Positions 17,539-25,242 of a DNA stretch of 64,000 bases are shown in pieces; position 1 is the first letter of the stretch; each line of letters opens with the position of its first letter. Source of the stretch: Thiohalorhabdus sp. Cl-TMA (GTDB lineage Bacteria; Pseudomonadota; Gammaproteobacteria; Thiohalorhabdales; Thiohalorhabdaceae). A model generated the notes under the pieces. It saw nothing but the letters and a program-made list of their open reading frames with translations. It had not been told where the DNA came from and made no database searches. A program made the translations under genes and the position numbers. The DNA lies in NCBI RefSeq assembly GCF_041821045.1, contig NZ_JBGUAW010000004.1, positions 186,001 to 250,000 on the forward strand, given 5' to 3'.

Positions 17539-18048
17539 TCAGACCAGCCCGCCAGCCGGGTCGCCCCCGTCCAGCCAGACCGCGTCCCAGTGGGGATAAT
17601 CCCCGATTTTTTCCGCCAGACCGGCACGGAGCGGATTGGCCACGATGTAGCGGGCCAGAGCCCTGAAATCCTCTTCCCGTCGAACCGCCCGGTCATGGAA
17701 GCCCGTCTGCCAGAACCTCCCCCCGCTCGGGGCCATTTCGCACCGGGACTGGATTTTCCGGGCTGAATAGGTCTTCACCGATCGCATCACTTTGGAAAGC
17801 TCCCCGGAGTCCCGCAGGGCCACCAGCCAATGCAGGTGGTCGGGCATGACAACGAAAGCCAGGGAGTCCACCTGGCCGGACTCATGCTGGTGGCGAAGGG
17901 TCCGGATAAGAATGCGGGCGTCGTTAAGGCTGGAAAAGACCGGACGGCGGAGATGGGTGACGGTGGTGAGAATATATACCTGTCCGGGGATGGAGGTTCG
18001 GCCTTTGCAAAGCTGCCTGTATCCTTTCGGGGGATCGTCCGGGGGCAT
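17539..18048 (-). CDS. REP-associated tyrosine transposase (RAYT)
   Basis: 169 aa IS200/IS605-related (TnpA-REP) single-strand transposase thought to spread REP elements. It has the HUH-type metal motif in VVMPDHLHWLVAL, a Tyr candidate in SVKTYSARKIQ, and the family segments GQVYILTTVTHLRRPVF and ARYIVANPLRAGL. ATG at 18048 is chosen for the AAGAGG upstream; a longer frame would read into a REP. It is bracketed by direct copies of a REP array, the usual arrangement for RAYT genes, and is very likely the enzyme matching the REP family of this window. Confidence 0.93.
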   Translation of the reverse strand: MPPDDPPKGYRQLCKGRTSIPGQVYILTTVTHLRRPVFSSLNDARILIRTLRHQHESGQVDSLAFVVMPDHLHWLVALRDSGELSKVMRSVKTYSARKIQSRCEMAPSGGRFWQTGFHDRAVRREEDFRALARYIVANPLRAGLAEKIGDYPHWDAVWLDGGDPAGGLV

Positions 18049-18070
18049 GTGCGGCCTCTTCAGGAACGGC

Positions 18071-18094
18071 GTCTCGGCCGGAGGCCGCTCCCAC
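18071..18094 (-). repeat. REP element
   Basis: Inverse copy, one substitution in the first bases, 22 bases upstream of the RAYT start. Confidence 0.85.
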
Positions 18095-18177
18095 AACGGC
18101 CCTTCCAGCCCGGGAGCCGGGCCCAGGGGCTTTGTAGCGACCGACAACGGCGCCTGAGGGAACGACTGAGCGGTTCA

Positions 18178-18198
18178 CCCGGCCGGAGGCCGCTCCAC
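18178..18198 (-). repeat. Degenerate REP element
   Basis: Shortened inverse copy within the right array. Confidence 0.6.
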
Positions 18199-18227
18199 AG
18201 AACGCGCTCCCGGCCCGAAAGACACTT

Positions 18228-18251
18228 GTAGGAGCGGCCCCTGGCCGCGAC
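18228..18251 (+). repeat. REP element
   Basis: Forward copy with two changes in the loop region. Confidence 0.8.
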
Positions 18252-18306
18252 AAAGCCTCAGCCCCTACGCCCCAAAACCCAGGCATCCCCATCCGAAAAG
18301 GGCCCT

Positions 18307-18330
18307 GTGGGAGCGGCCTCCGGCCGCGAC
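18307..18330 (+). repeat. REP element
   Basis: Forward copy, 26 bases past the HD-GYP stop codon. Confidence 0.9.
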
Positions 18331-18356
18331 ACCGCTGTAGATCCCCCAATTCCCGC

Positions 18357-20006
18357 TCAGGGCTGGTAGCCGGGGATGACGCTTTCGTCCACCTCATCGA
18401 TCTGCTCCGGCTTCAGGAAGCGCTCGGCGTAGTCCATGTAGACCCGCTCGCGGATGAAGAGGTCGAATAGGTCCGGGTCGAAGTGGCTGTCCTCGCACAT
18501 GCGGCCCATGATGGTGAGGGCCTGGGACAGCGGCATGGGGGTCTTGTAGGGGCGGTCGGCGGCGGTGAGGGCCTCGAAGACATCGGCGATGGCCATCATG
18601 CGGGCGCCGTCGGGGTTCTCGTAGCCCACCAGGCCGCGGGGGTAGCCCTGGCCGTCCATGCGCTCGTGGTGGCCGCCGGCGAGGTCCGGCACCCGGCGCA
18701 GGTGGCGGGGATAGGGCAGCGCCTCGAGCATGTCCATGGTCACCCGCATGTGGTCCTTCATGACCTCCCGCTCCTCGGGGGTCAGGGTGCCCTTGGCGAT
18801 GGACAGGTTATGGATCTCGTCCTCGTCCAGCAGCGGCCACTCCGCGCCGTCCGGCCCCCGCCAGCGGCGCTCCGTGCCGATGGCGCGCACCCGCTCCTGC
18901 TCCTCCGGCGGCATGAACTCGCCGCCGACGTTGGCCCGGCGCAGGAAATCCCGCTCCTCGTCCAGGGTGCGCCGCTGTTCCGCCACGGCGGCCTCGGAGG
19001 CCTCCGCCGCCGGCTCCCGCCCCGCCTCGGCCGCCGCCAGGCGCTCGCGCAGGGCGGCGATCTCCGCGTCGCGCTTCAGCACCTCGAAACGGGTGTCCAC
19101 GGCATTGATGCGGTCGTACATGGCGTGGAGCTTGGTCTCCTTGTCCATGACCGGCTCGGGCGTGGTCACCTTGCCGCAGTCGTGCAGCCAGGCGGCGATC
19201 TCCAGCTCGTAGCGCTCCTCCGAAGAGAAGCCGTACTCGGCCAGGCTGCCGTACTCCGCCCGCTGAGCGGCGTCGGCGATCATCATGGTGAGCTCGGGCA
19301 CCCGCTGGCAGTGGCCGCTGGTGTGCTTGGACTTCTCGTCGATGGCCTTGGCGATGAGGCGGATGAAGGACTCGAACAGCTCGCGCTGGGCGTCGATGAG
19401 CTGCTGCTGGGAGAGCGCCACCGCCGCCTGGGAGGCCAGGGACTCGGCGAGGCGCTGGTCCTCGGGGGAGAACTCGGTGACCGCGCCGTCGGCCTCGGAC
19501 TTGGCGTTGAGGAGCTGCAGCACCCCCAGCATCTCGCCCTCGTGGCTCACCAGCGGCAGGGTCAGGAAGGAGCGCGAGCGATAGCCGGTCTGCTCGTCGA
19601 AGGCGCGGGTCCCGGAGAAATCGTAGCCCTCCGCCGTGTAGGCGTCGGCGATGTTCACGGTGTTGCCGGTGAGGGCGGCATAGGCGGCCACGTTGTGGTA
19701 GTTGGGCGCCCCCGCGCCGTCGTGGAGGGGCACCGCGCCCAGGGAAACCGTCTCGCCGCTGGTGCCGCCCATGGCGATGCCCAGGGAATCGTTGCGGACG
19801 ATGCGGAAGTCCAGGGCGTCCCCGGCCTCGTTCTTCAGGTACAGGGTGCCGCCGTCGGCGCCGGTGAGCTCCTTGGCGCCCACCAGGATCTGCTCCAGGA
19901 GCCGCGTGGTGTCCCGCTCGGCGGACAGCGCGGTGCCGATGGCGTTGAGGCGCTCCAGGCGTTCGAGAAGGGCTTCTACCGATCTATTGCTTTGGACTTC
20001 CGTCAT
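18357..20006 (-). CDS. GAF/HD-GYP domain protein, probable c-di-GMP phosphodiesterase
   Basis: 549 aa cytoplasmic protein. GAF sensor domain about 20-200 (ELTGADGGTLYL, RSRSFLTLPLVSHEGEMLGVLQLLN), then the HD module with GHCQRV (231-236), the HD pair in WLHDCGKV (His275-Asp276), and after a ~110-residue coiled insertion the MKDH helix (His419), HHERMDGQGYP (446-456) and AIADVFEALTAADRPYK. Expected to hydrolyse c-di-GMP. The insertion between the two halves of the HD domain is rich in Glu, Arg and Ala. Start ATG at 20006 has AGGAG upstream and lies 15 bases after the stop of the FecR gene, so it is the last gene of the operon. Confidence 0.9.
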   Translation of the reverse strand: MTEVQSNRSVEALLERLERLNAIGTALSAERDTTRLLEQILVGAKELTGADGGTLYLKNEAGDALDFRIVRNDSLGIAMGGTSGETVSLGAVPLHDGAGAPNYHNVAAYAALTGNTVNIADAYTAEGYDFSGTRAFDEQTGYRSRSFLTLPLVSHEGEMLGVLQLLNAKSEADGAVTEFSPEDQRLAESLASQAAVALSQQQLIDAQRELFESFIRLIAKAIDEKSKHTSGHCQRVPELTMMIADAAQRAEYGSLAEYGFSSEERYELEIAAWLHDCGKVTTPEPVMDKETKLHAMYDRINAVDTRFEVLKRDAEIAALRERLAAAEAGREPAAEASEAAVAEQRRTLDEERDFLRRANVGGEFMPPEEQERVRAIGTERRWRGPDGAEWPLLDEDEIHNLSIAKGTLTPEEREVMKDHMRVTMDMLEALPYPRHLRRVPDLAGGHHERMDGQGYPRGLVGYENPDGARMMAIADVFEALTAADRPYKTPMPLSQALTIMGRMCEDSHFDPDLFDLFIRERVYMDYAERFLKPEQIDEVDESVIPGYQP

Positions 20007-20021
20007 GACGGACTCCTGCGC

Positions 20022-21587
20022 TTATCGTTTTAGCAGGCCCGCACCTGTCACAGTTGAACCAAGTTCGATTGCATCTTTCACTGAGAAAATCACCATGCTT
20101 CCCTCGGCAGAGGGACCCACAAATTGTCCATATATAGTACCCTGCGCCCCTGAAGCGCCCATTGTTATTCTAAAATTTGAAGATAGTTCCACAGAAGAGT
20201 ATTCATTTACGATGAAGGAATCGCCGGATGTTCCCTTATGAGGAGAAAGCTCCAAACTTGCCCCGGAAATCTGCCTATCTCCAAAGTTCACATCCATAGA
20301 AAAAGAATCTACCTGCCAAGTGCCAGTGCTACTAGTAGGAGTGGTTCCTCCACCCCAATTATATGTGGCGGTTCCAGTTAGACTTCCCAACTGTTCCGCG
20401 GCGGTAGGATCTGTGACATATGCATAATGAAAGTCGCCTGCAGGCTCACCGGGAACTGTATTCTTCAGACTGAAATCGCCCGCGGCCCATCTCCCCCAAT
20501 AAACTCCAAGATCCAAATTCCTCCCGGTCCCAGCGGGTTCCGCACCCTGATTAGCCTGAAAATCCATTATTACTAGATTTTCGGTTGCGGTTATTGTTTG
20601 GGCTTTCAGTACACCCTCATCATCGATGCTTACAGTAGCCCCAGACTCCGGGTAGCCCATTCCAGAATACCCCGAGTATAAGGTTTCCTGGGCAAGCAAA
20701 TGGGAGGCACCCCAAATTTCAGGTTCTGGTGTAGGATCCGATTCCAGCCCTGTGGGCTGTCCTTCGTTATTGGATTCCTCCGAAGCCTCGAAGTCCTCCT
20801 CCGGCACCTCGAATACCTGCATGGAGTCGTCCTGGTCCGCCAGGGCATTGAGGGCGCTGCCCAGGTTTTCCCCGGACGCGTCTTCCCCGCTCTCCCCAGC
20901 GTCCCCTTCCCCGTCACCGCCTTCACCGTCCTCGCCGCCGCCCCGGCCGCCGGTGGCGGCCACCAGGTCGGTAGGGGGCTGGAGGATGCCGCGCGGCAGG
21001 TCGCCCCGGGAGGCCACGTGGAAGTAGCGGTCGCCGCCGAAGGTCTTGCTGCCGGCGTCGTTGGAGACGGCGATGCGGCCCTGGGTCACGCCGCCGTAGA
21101 GGCCGCCGGGCACGTCGCCACAGGCGCCGTCGCAGAGGCGCAGGAGGTACTGGGTGCCGCGCACGCCGATGCTGGCCACGGGGGTCTCCACCTCGTACTC
21201 CTGCCCCTCGCCGCCGCCCACGGCGCCGGTGATGGTGCGCATGCCGCCCTTGAGCAGGCCCATGACGGCGCTGTCCTCCTCGTCGCCGGCCTCCTCGGAG
21301 CGGTAGCGCTTCACGGCGAAGGCGGAGTCGGGCTTGATGTCCACCAGGGCGCCGTCCTTGAAGCGCACCTGGGCCCGACCGCCCTCGCCGGTGACAACCC
21401 GCTCGCCCTCGCGGATCTCGGAGCGCCGTCGCAGCGGGCGCCGCTCGCCGTCGGGGCCCACGGCCACCACCTCGCCCACCTGGGTAATGACCCGTCCCAC
21501 CGTCTCGGCGGCCACCGCCGGGCCCATACCGGACAGGTACACGGCCACACCGAGGACATACAGCCCGATTGCCCGAACCCCTGTCAT
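20022..21587 (-). CDS. Secreted FecR-domain protein with C-terminal TbpB-like beta domain
   Basis: 521 aa. Signal peptide ends near residue 27 (GPAVAAETVG). FecR domain about 60-190 (RVVTGEGGRAQVRFKDGALV, TPVASIGVRGTQYLLR). A Gly/Glu-rich linker (about 205-290) leads to a C-terminal half with alternating beta pattern: YWGRWAAGDF, GSLTGTATYNWGGG, SMDVNFGDRQISGASLEL, GTIYGQFVGPSAEG. The last part resembles the barrel of TbpB-type and Slam-exported proteins. No lipobox. Bases 20022 to about 20800 are clearly poorer in GC than the FecR half and neighbours, suggesting the C-terminal part was acquired separately. It lies 43 bases after the other FecR gene and two genes after a Slam-like gene, which may export it (inference). 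Confidence 0.75.
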   Translation of the reverse strand: MTGVRAIGLYVLGVAVYLSGMGPAVAAETVGRVITQVGEVVAVGPDGERRPLRRRSEIREGERVVTGEGGRAQVRFKDGALVDIKPDSAFAVKRYRSEEAGDEEDSAVMGLLKGGMRTITGAVGGGEGQEYEVETPVASIGVRGTQYLLRLCDGACGDVPGGLYGGVTQGRIAVSNDAGSKTFGGDRYFHVASRGDLPRGILQPPTDLVAATGGRGGGEDGEGGDGEGDAGESGEDASGENLGSALNALADQDDSMQVFEVPEEDFEASEESNNEGQPTGLESDPTPEPEIWGASHLLAQETLYSGYSGMGYPESGATVSIDDEGVLKAQTITATENLVIMDFQANQGAEPAGTGRNLDLGVYWGRWAAGDFSLKNTVPGEPAGDFHYAYVTDPTAAEQLGSLTGTATYNWGGGTTPTSSTGTWQVDSFSMDVNFGDRQISGASLELSPHKGTSGDSFIVNEYSSVELSSNFRITMGASGAQGTIYGQFVGPSAEGSMVIFSVKDAIELGSTVTGAGLLKR

Positions 21588-21630
21588 TGGCTTCTCCTAT
21601 CGGCCGCCCGCGGCCGGTTCCCGATTCCGG

Positions 21631-22845
21631 TTATTTGTTGTGGCCCTTGCCCGGGCTGTCCTTGTCGCCCCCGTTGCCGCCGCCGTTGGACTGCGGCGGC
21701 AGGGGCTTCGGATTGCCCGAGGCGCGCACCCGCTCGTTGGGCCGGGGCGGGCCGTTGTCCACCGCCGGGGCATTACCGGGGCCCTTCTCCAGGGCGTCGA
21801 TGGGCCGGGCCTTGCGTCCCCGGTCTCTGCCCTTCGCCTCGCCCTTGCCCGGGGGGCCGGCGGCGTCCGGCCGCCGGCGCCACTCCTCGGGGGACTCGGC
21901 CTTGCCTTGGCCGCGCAGCTCCCCGCGCCATCCCTTCAGGAGCGGGCGCGGCGGCTCCATGAGCTGTTCGGGCGCCACGGTGGGCGCCGCAACGTGGAAG
22001 TAGGTGCCCGCCTCCACCAGGGCCGCGCCGGCCTGGTTGCGGACCTCGATGCGGCCCTGCTGCACGCCGCCGTGCAGGCCCGCCTCGCCCACCGCCAGGG
22101 CGTAGACGGTGCCGCGGATGCCGATGGAGGCCGCCGGGGTCTCCATGCGGTAGCCGTCCCGGTTGGTGTCGGAGACCGTGCCGGTGATGGTGCGCAGGCC
22201 GCCCTCCAGCAGCTCCAGCACCGCCTCGGGCTCCTCGGCCTTGCCGGGCTCGGCGGTGTAGCGCTTCACCCGCAGACGGGAGCCGGGGCGCAGGGCCACC
22301 AGGCCGCGGTCGGCGAAGCGCACCTGGGCCCGGCCCTCGGCACCGGTGACCAGGGTCTCGCCCTGGTGGATCGGGGAGCGGCGCTCCAGGGCCCGCTCGG
22401 GGCCCTCCGGGACCACGGCGGTCACGGGGCCCACGGCGCTCAGCACCCGGCCCACCACCTCGGCGGCGTGCGCGCCCGGGGCGGCCAGCAGCAGGGCCGC
22501 CAGGGGGAGGAGCCTCCGGGCCGGGGAACGGCGTCGCGGCCGGAGGCCGCTCCCACGGGAGCCGCCACGGGCCGGGGCGGCTTCTCGGTCAGAACTCTCC
22601 CGCCGCGCTGGCTGGACCGGGGAGGATTCGGAATCGACGGTGGCCCCTTCCAGGAGTCGCGGCCGGAGGCCGCTTCCACAATCCCGGCTCCCACCAGCGA
22701 GGCCCCCCGTGGGAGCGGCCTCCGGCCGCGACAGCGCCGAATCGGGCCAGGCGGGGGCGGTGCCACGCGCCGCTCGGGCGGGCCTGTTTCCCCGGCGGGG
22801 CGCGCCGGTAAGGCGGAATGGATTTTCGGGCGGCACTGCGATCAT
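21631..22845 (-). CDS. FecR-domain protein with REP-derived N-terminal extension
   Basis: 404-codon frame. Residues 111-127 form a signal-like stretch (RRLLPLAALLLAAPGAHA), followed by a FecR domain (about 150-265; GETLVTGAEGRAQVRFADRG, TPAASIGIRGTVYAL) and a Gly/Pro/Lys-rich tail. Three REPs lie inside the first 105 codons and are read as SGLRPR or SRPEAAPT peptides. No ATG, GTG or TTG lies in frame between codon 4 and the hydrophobic stretch, so the only canonical start is ATG 22845 with a strong GGAGGGAGGG site, 12 bases after the upstream stop. Either the long leader is made and hides the signal peptide, or a non-standard start is used. Possibly a damaged gene. Confidence 0.7.
   Translation of the reverse strand: MIAVPPENPFRLTGAPRRGNRPARAARGTAPAWPDSALSRPEAAPTGGLAGGSRDCGSGLRPRLLEGATVDSESSPVQPARRESSDREAAPARGGSRGSGLRPRRRSPARRLLPLAALLLAAPGAHAAEVVGRVLSAVGPVTAVVPEGPERALERRSPIHQGETLVTGAEGRAQVRFADRGLVALRPGSRLRVKRYTAEPGKAEEPEAVLELLEGGLRTITGTVSDTNRDGYRMETPAASIGIRGTVYALAVGEAGLHGGVQQGRIEVRNQAGAALVEAGTYFHVAAPTVAPEQLMEPPRPLLKGWRGELRGQGKAESPEEWRRRPDAAGPPGKGEAKGRDRGRKARPIDALEKGPGNAPAVDNGPPRPNERVRASGNPKPLPPQSNGGGNGGDKDSPGKGHNK
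22533..22556 (-). repeat. REP element inside the fecR frame
   Basis: Inverse copy covering codons 97-105, immediately before the signal-like segment. Confidence 0.9.
22656..22679 (-). repeat. REP element inside the fecR frame
   Basis: Inverse copy with one substitution, covering codons 56-64. Confidence 0.88.
22709..22732 (+). repeat. REP element inside the fecR frame
   Basis: Forward copy covering codons 38-46; inverted pair with 22656-22679. Confidence 0.9.
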
Positions 22846-22857
22846 GGGCCCTCCCTC

Positions 22858-24183
22858 CTAGAAGTAGTCGTACCGGACCTGCACCCAGAGCTGGGTGCGC
22901 TGGTACTCGTAGAGGGCGATGTTGGCGTCGTTGCGGCTGTGGCGCAGACGGGGGCCGGCGCTCCAGTGCCGGTCGTACCGCCAGTCCAGGGCCACGTCGG
23001 CCTGGTAGTAGGTTTCCTTACGGGTCTCGCCGAACAGAGCATGCTCCTCCCCGTATCCGCTATAACGCGCCTGGCCGTTGACACGCAATGTCCAATCGGG
23101 ATCGAGGACGAAGCGCAGTCCCGCTTGCAGGCCGTAGAGGGTCCGCTCGGCGATGGCCTCGGCGGCGTCGGAATTGTCGTCGGCCAATTCCCGCCCGGCG
23201 TACAGGGAAGCGGACACCGCCGGCTGGTAGGCGCCGAGGAACAGGTGGGAGCCGCCGACACCGACGGTCAGCATCTTGGAGTCGCGGATGGACTGTCCGG
23301 TGTACTCGATGCGGTTGACCCGGGCGAAGCCGGTTCCCGCCGTGGTGTCGGTCAAGGTGTAGCGCAGGTCACCGCCCAGGCCGTAGCTGTCGCGGTAGGG
23401 GCCGGCGTCCAGGAAGAAGCGCTGGGCGCGCGCCGTTAGGCGCAGCCGGGTGTCGATGCCGCGCCACTCCCAGCCGGCGCGGCCGGCCAGCAGCCCGGTG
23501 TCGAAGTCGCTCTCGTCGGGATGAAAGCGGCCGCGGACGTCGATGCCGCCGTAGACGCCGGTGTCGGGGCTCAGCGGATGGCGGACGGTGCCGCCGGCGG
23601 CGGAGCGCAGGAAGAGGTCCGCCTGCTCCTGGCTGGAATCGCTCAGCTCGAGCTGCAGGGCGCCGTCGAAGATGGCGACGCTGTCGGCGTCGGTGGCGCT
23701 GTTGACGTTGGTGTCGTAGCCGGCGCCCATCTCGGCGTAGGCGGTGAGGACGGTCTCGTAGCGGTCGGCGCGGCGGCGGATGGCCTCCAGGAAGCGCTCC
23801 ACGGTGGCCACCACCGCCTGGGGCGGGTCATGGGCGAGGACGGTGCGGAATTCCTCCCGGGCCCGCCGGTCCTCGCCGAGCAGGAAGTAGCCGCGCGCCA
23901 GCTCCAGGCGCGCCCGGTCCAGGCCCGGCTTCCGCATGAGGACGCGCTCCAGGGCGAAGATGCCCTCGGCCACGTGGCCGGTGTCGATGGCCGCGGTGCC
24001 GTAGTAGAAGTCGAAGCCGGACCGCCCCTCGTACTCGGCGCGGTGCTCCAGGGCCCACTGGTAGGCGGCCTCCATCCGCCCCTGCTGGACCATCTCCCGC
24101 AGGGGCGCCAGCTCCGACTGCGCGTGGACCGCCGAGGAAGCCCCCAGAAGTCCCGCCAAAATCCAGTTCCGCCATCCCCGCAT
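22858..24183 (-). CDS. Slam/DUF560-like outer-membrane protein (TPR plus beta barrel)
   Basis: 441 aa. Signal peptide ends near residue 20 (ASSAVHAQSE). An N-terminal helical repeat region with TPR character (about 24-135; VAEGIFALERVLMRKPGLDRAR, LARGYFLLGEDRRAREEF) is followed by a beta barrel that opens with GAGYDTNVNSATD and ends in aromatic RYDYF, as expected of an outer-membrane barrel. This architecture matches Slam (surface lipoprotein assembly modifier, SlpAM/DUF560) proteins, which move TbpB-like cargo across the outer membrane. ATG at 24183 is chosen for GGGAG upstream and the signal peptide. Second gene of the operon, followed 12 bases later by fecR. A TPR-porin of unknown role is the alternative. 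Confidence 0.75.
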   Translation of the reverse strand: MRGWRNWILAGLLGASSAVHAQSELAPLREMVQQGRMEAAYQWALEHRAEYEGRSGFDFYYGTAAIDTGHVAEGIFALERVLMRKPGLDRARLELARGYFLLGEDRRAREEFRTVLAHDPPQAVVATVERFLEAIRRRADRYETVLTAYAEMGAGYDTNVNSATDADSVAIFDGALQLELSDSSQEQADLFLRSAAGGTVRHPLSPDTGVYGGIDVRGRFHPDESDFDTGLLAGRAGWEWRGIDTRLRLTARAQRFFLDAGPYRDSYGLGGDLRYTLTDTTAGTGFARVNRIEYTGQSIRDSKMLTVGVGGSHLFLGAYQPAVSASLYAGRELADDNSDAAEAIAERTLYGLQAGLRFVLDPDWTLRVNGQARYSGYGEEHALFGETRKETYYQADVALDWRYDRHWSAGPRLRHSRNDANIALYEYQRTQLWVQVRYDYF

Positions 24184-24284
24184 AGGCACGCTCCCGCCCG
24201 TTGGCACAGCCCGACCCGGGGCCGCGCCATGGCGCCCCGGAGCATAACGAAATCCCCCCTTGCACTGACAGTCCGACTCCGGCG

Positions 24285-25052
24285 CTATCCCTCCGGAAGC
24301 ACCTTCCCCGACTCCAGGGGACGCACGTCGCGATCGCCGATGGCCCGTTGGCACTCAGCGAAAATGCGCTCCTCCTCGCCCGGCATGCGATGTGTGATCC
24401 AGATCACAGGCCGGTGGCGAAGCCGGCGCAGGTCCTCGGCCAGCAGGTCCGGCGTGTAGTGGCCGGCTTGCTGGGCCAGCTCCGTGCTCTCGTTGGGGAA
24501 GGCGGCCTCCACCAGCAGGTGGTCCAGGCGCGGCCCGCTGTTGAGGGCGTCCCAGAGGACCTCGTTGGTGGAGCAGTCGCCGCTGAAGGCCAGCACGGAA
24601 GCGCCGTCGCTCAGGCGGAAGCCCGCGGCCGGCACCACGTGGCGGACGGGCAGCATCTCCACGCGCCGGCCCTCCAGCTCCCGGACCTCGCCGGGCTCCA
24701 TGGGCTCGAAGCGCACCACGGGCCGCTCCGGGGTGGGCAGGACGGTGAAGTCCGGCCAGATCACCCAGTTGAATATGTACTCGTGCAGGGCCTGCAGGGT
24801 GGCCTCGCGGGCGTGGACCACCAGCGGCTCGCGGATGCGCTCGAAGATGGTGTCGATAAGGAGCGGCAGGAAGCCGATGTGATCGAGATGGGAATGGGAC
24901 AGAAAGATATGGCGGATCCCGGCCATGGAATCGAGGTCCAGCTCCCCCACGCCGGAACCCGCGTCCACCAGGATGTCGTCGTCCAACAGAAAGGATGTGG
25001 TATGCGCGCCGTGCTGCACCCCGCCGCTGCAACCGAGCACCCGCAGCTGCAT
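24285..25052 (-). CDS. Metallo-beta-lactamase-fold protein, class II-like cyclic nucleotide phosphodiesterase
   Basis: 255 aa soluble protein. The metal site HSHLDH lies in LSHSHLDHIGFLPLLID (about residues 52-69), with further ligands likely in VRHVVPAAGF, AFSGDCST and WITHRM. The N-terminal VLGCSGGVQHGAHTTSFLLDD and overall layout fit the class II 3',5'-cyclic nucleotide phosphodiesterases (CpdP type) better than hydrolases of the glyoxalase group, but specificity is unproven. ATG at 25052 has GGGGAG 6 bases upstream. First gene of the minus-strand operon; with the CHASE2 cyclase at 15.0-17.2 kb it could set local cAMP. Confidence 0.75.
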   Translation of the reverse strand: MQLRVLGCSGGVQHGAHTTSFLLDDDILVDAGSGVGELDLDSMAGIRHIFLSHSHLDHIGFLPLLIDTIFERIREPLVVHAREATLQALHEYIFNWVIWPDFTVLPTPERPVVRFEPMEPGEVRELEGRRVEMLPVRHVVPAAGFRLSDGASVLAFSGDCSTNEVLWDALNSGPRLDHLLVEAAFPNESTELAQQAGHYTPDLLAEDLRRLRHRPVIWITHRMPGEEERIFAECQRAIGDRDVRPLESGKVLPEG

Positions 25053-25242
25053 ACGGTTCTCCCCGCCCTTGTCGGCCCCCTCTTTCCCGCGACAGGAACC
25101 ATACCCGGATGCCGCCATGGGGTCTACCCCGCAACGGATCAGGGCACTCCCCAAAAGGACGTGTGGCGGCTACGATAGGCGGGGGCTCCCGGGTTTCGGA
25201 CCCCCGCCCCCAGTTTCCCTGCGGACATTACCGAGGACGTCC

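Larger units (their letters stand above)
18071..18330 (+). repeat. REP array, right copy flanking the RAYT gene
   Basis: 260 bases, direct repeat of 17272-17536 with scattered substitutions; REPs at 18071, 18178 (degenerate), 18228 and 18307. Confidence 0.88.

Noticed and set aside
17272-18330. CRISPR array
   Set aside because: The repeats occur in both orientations with irregular spacing and no uniform spacers, and no cas gene is present; they are REPs around a RAYT gene.
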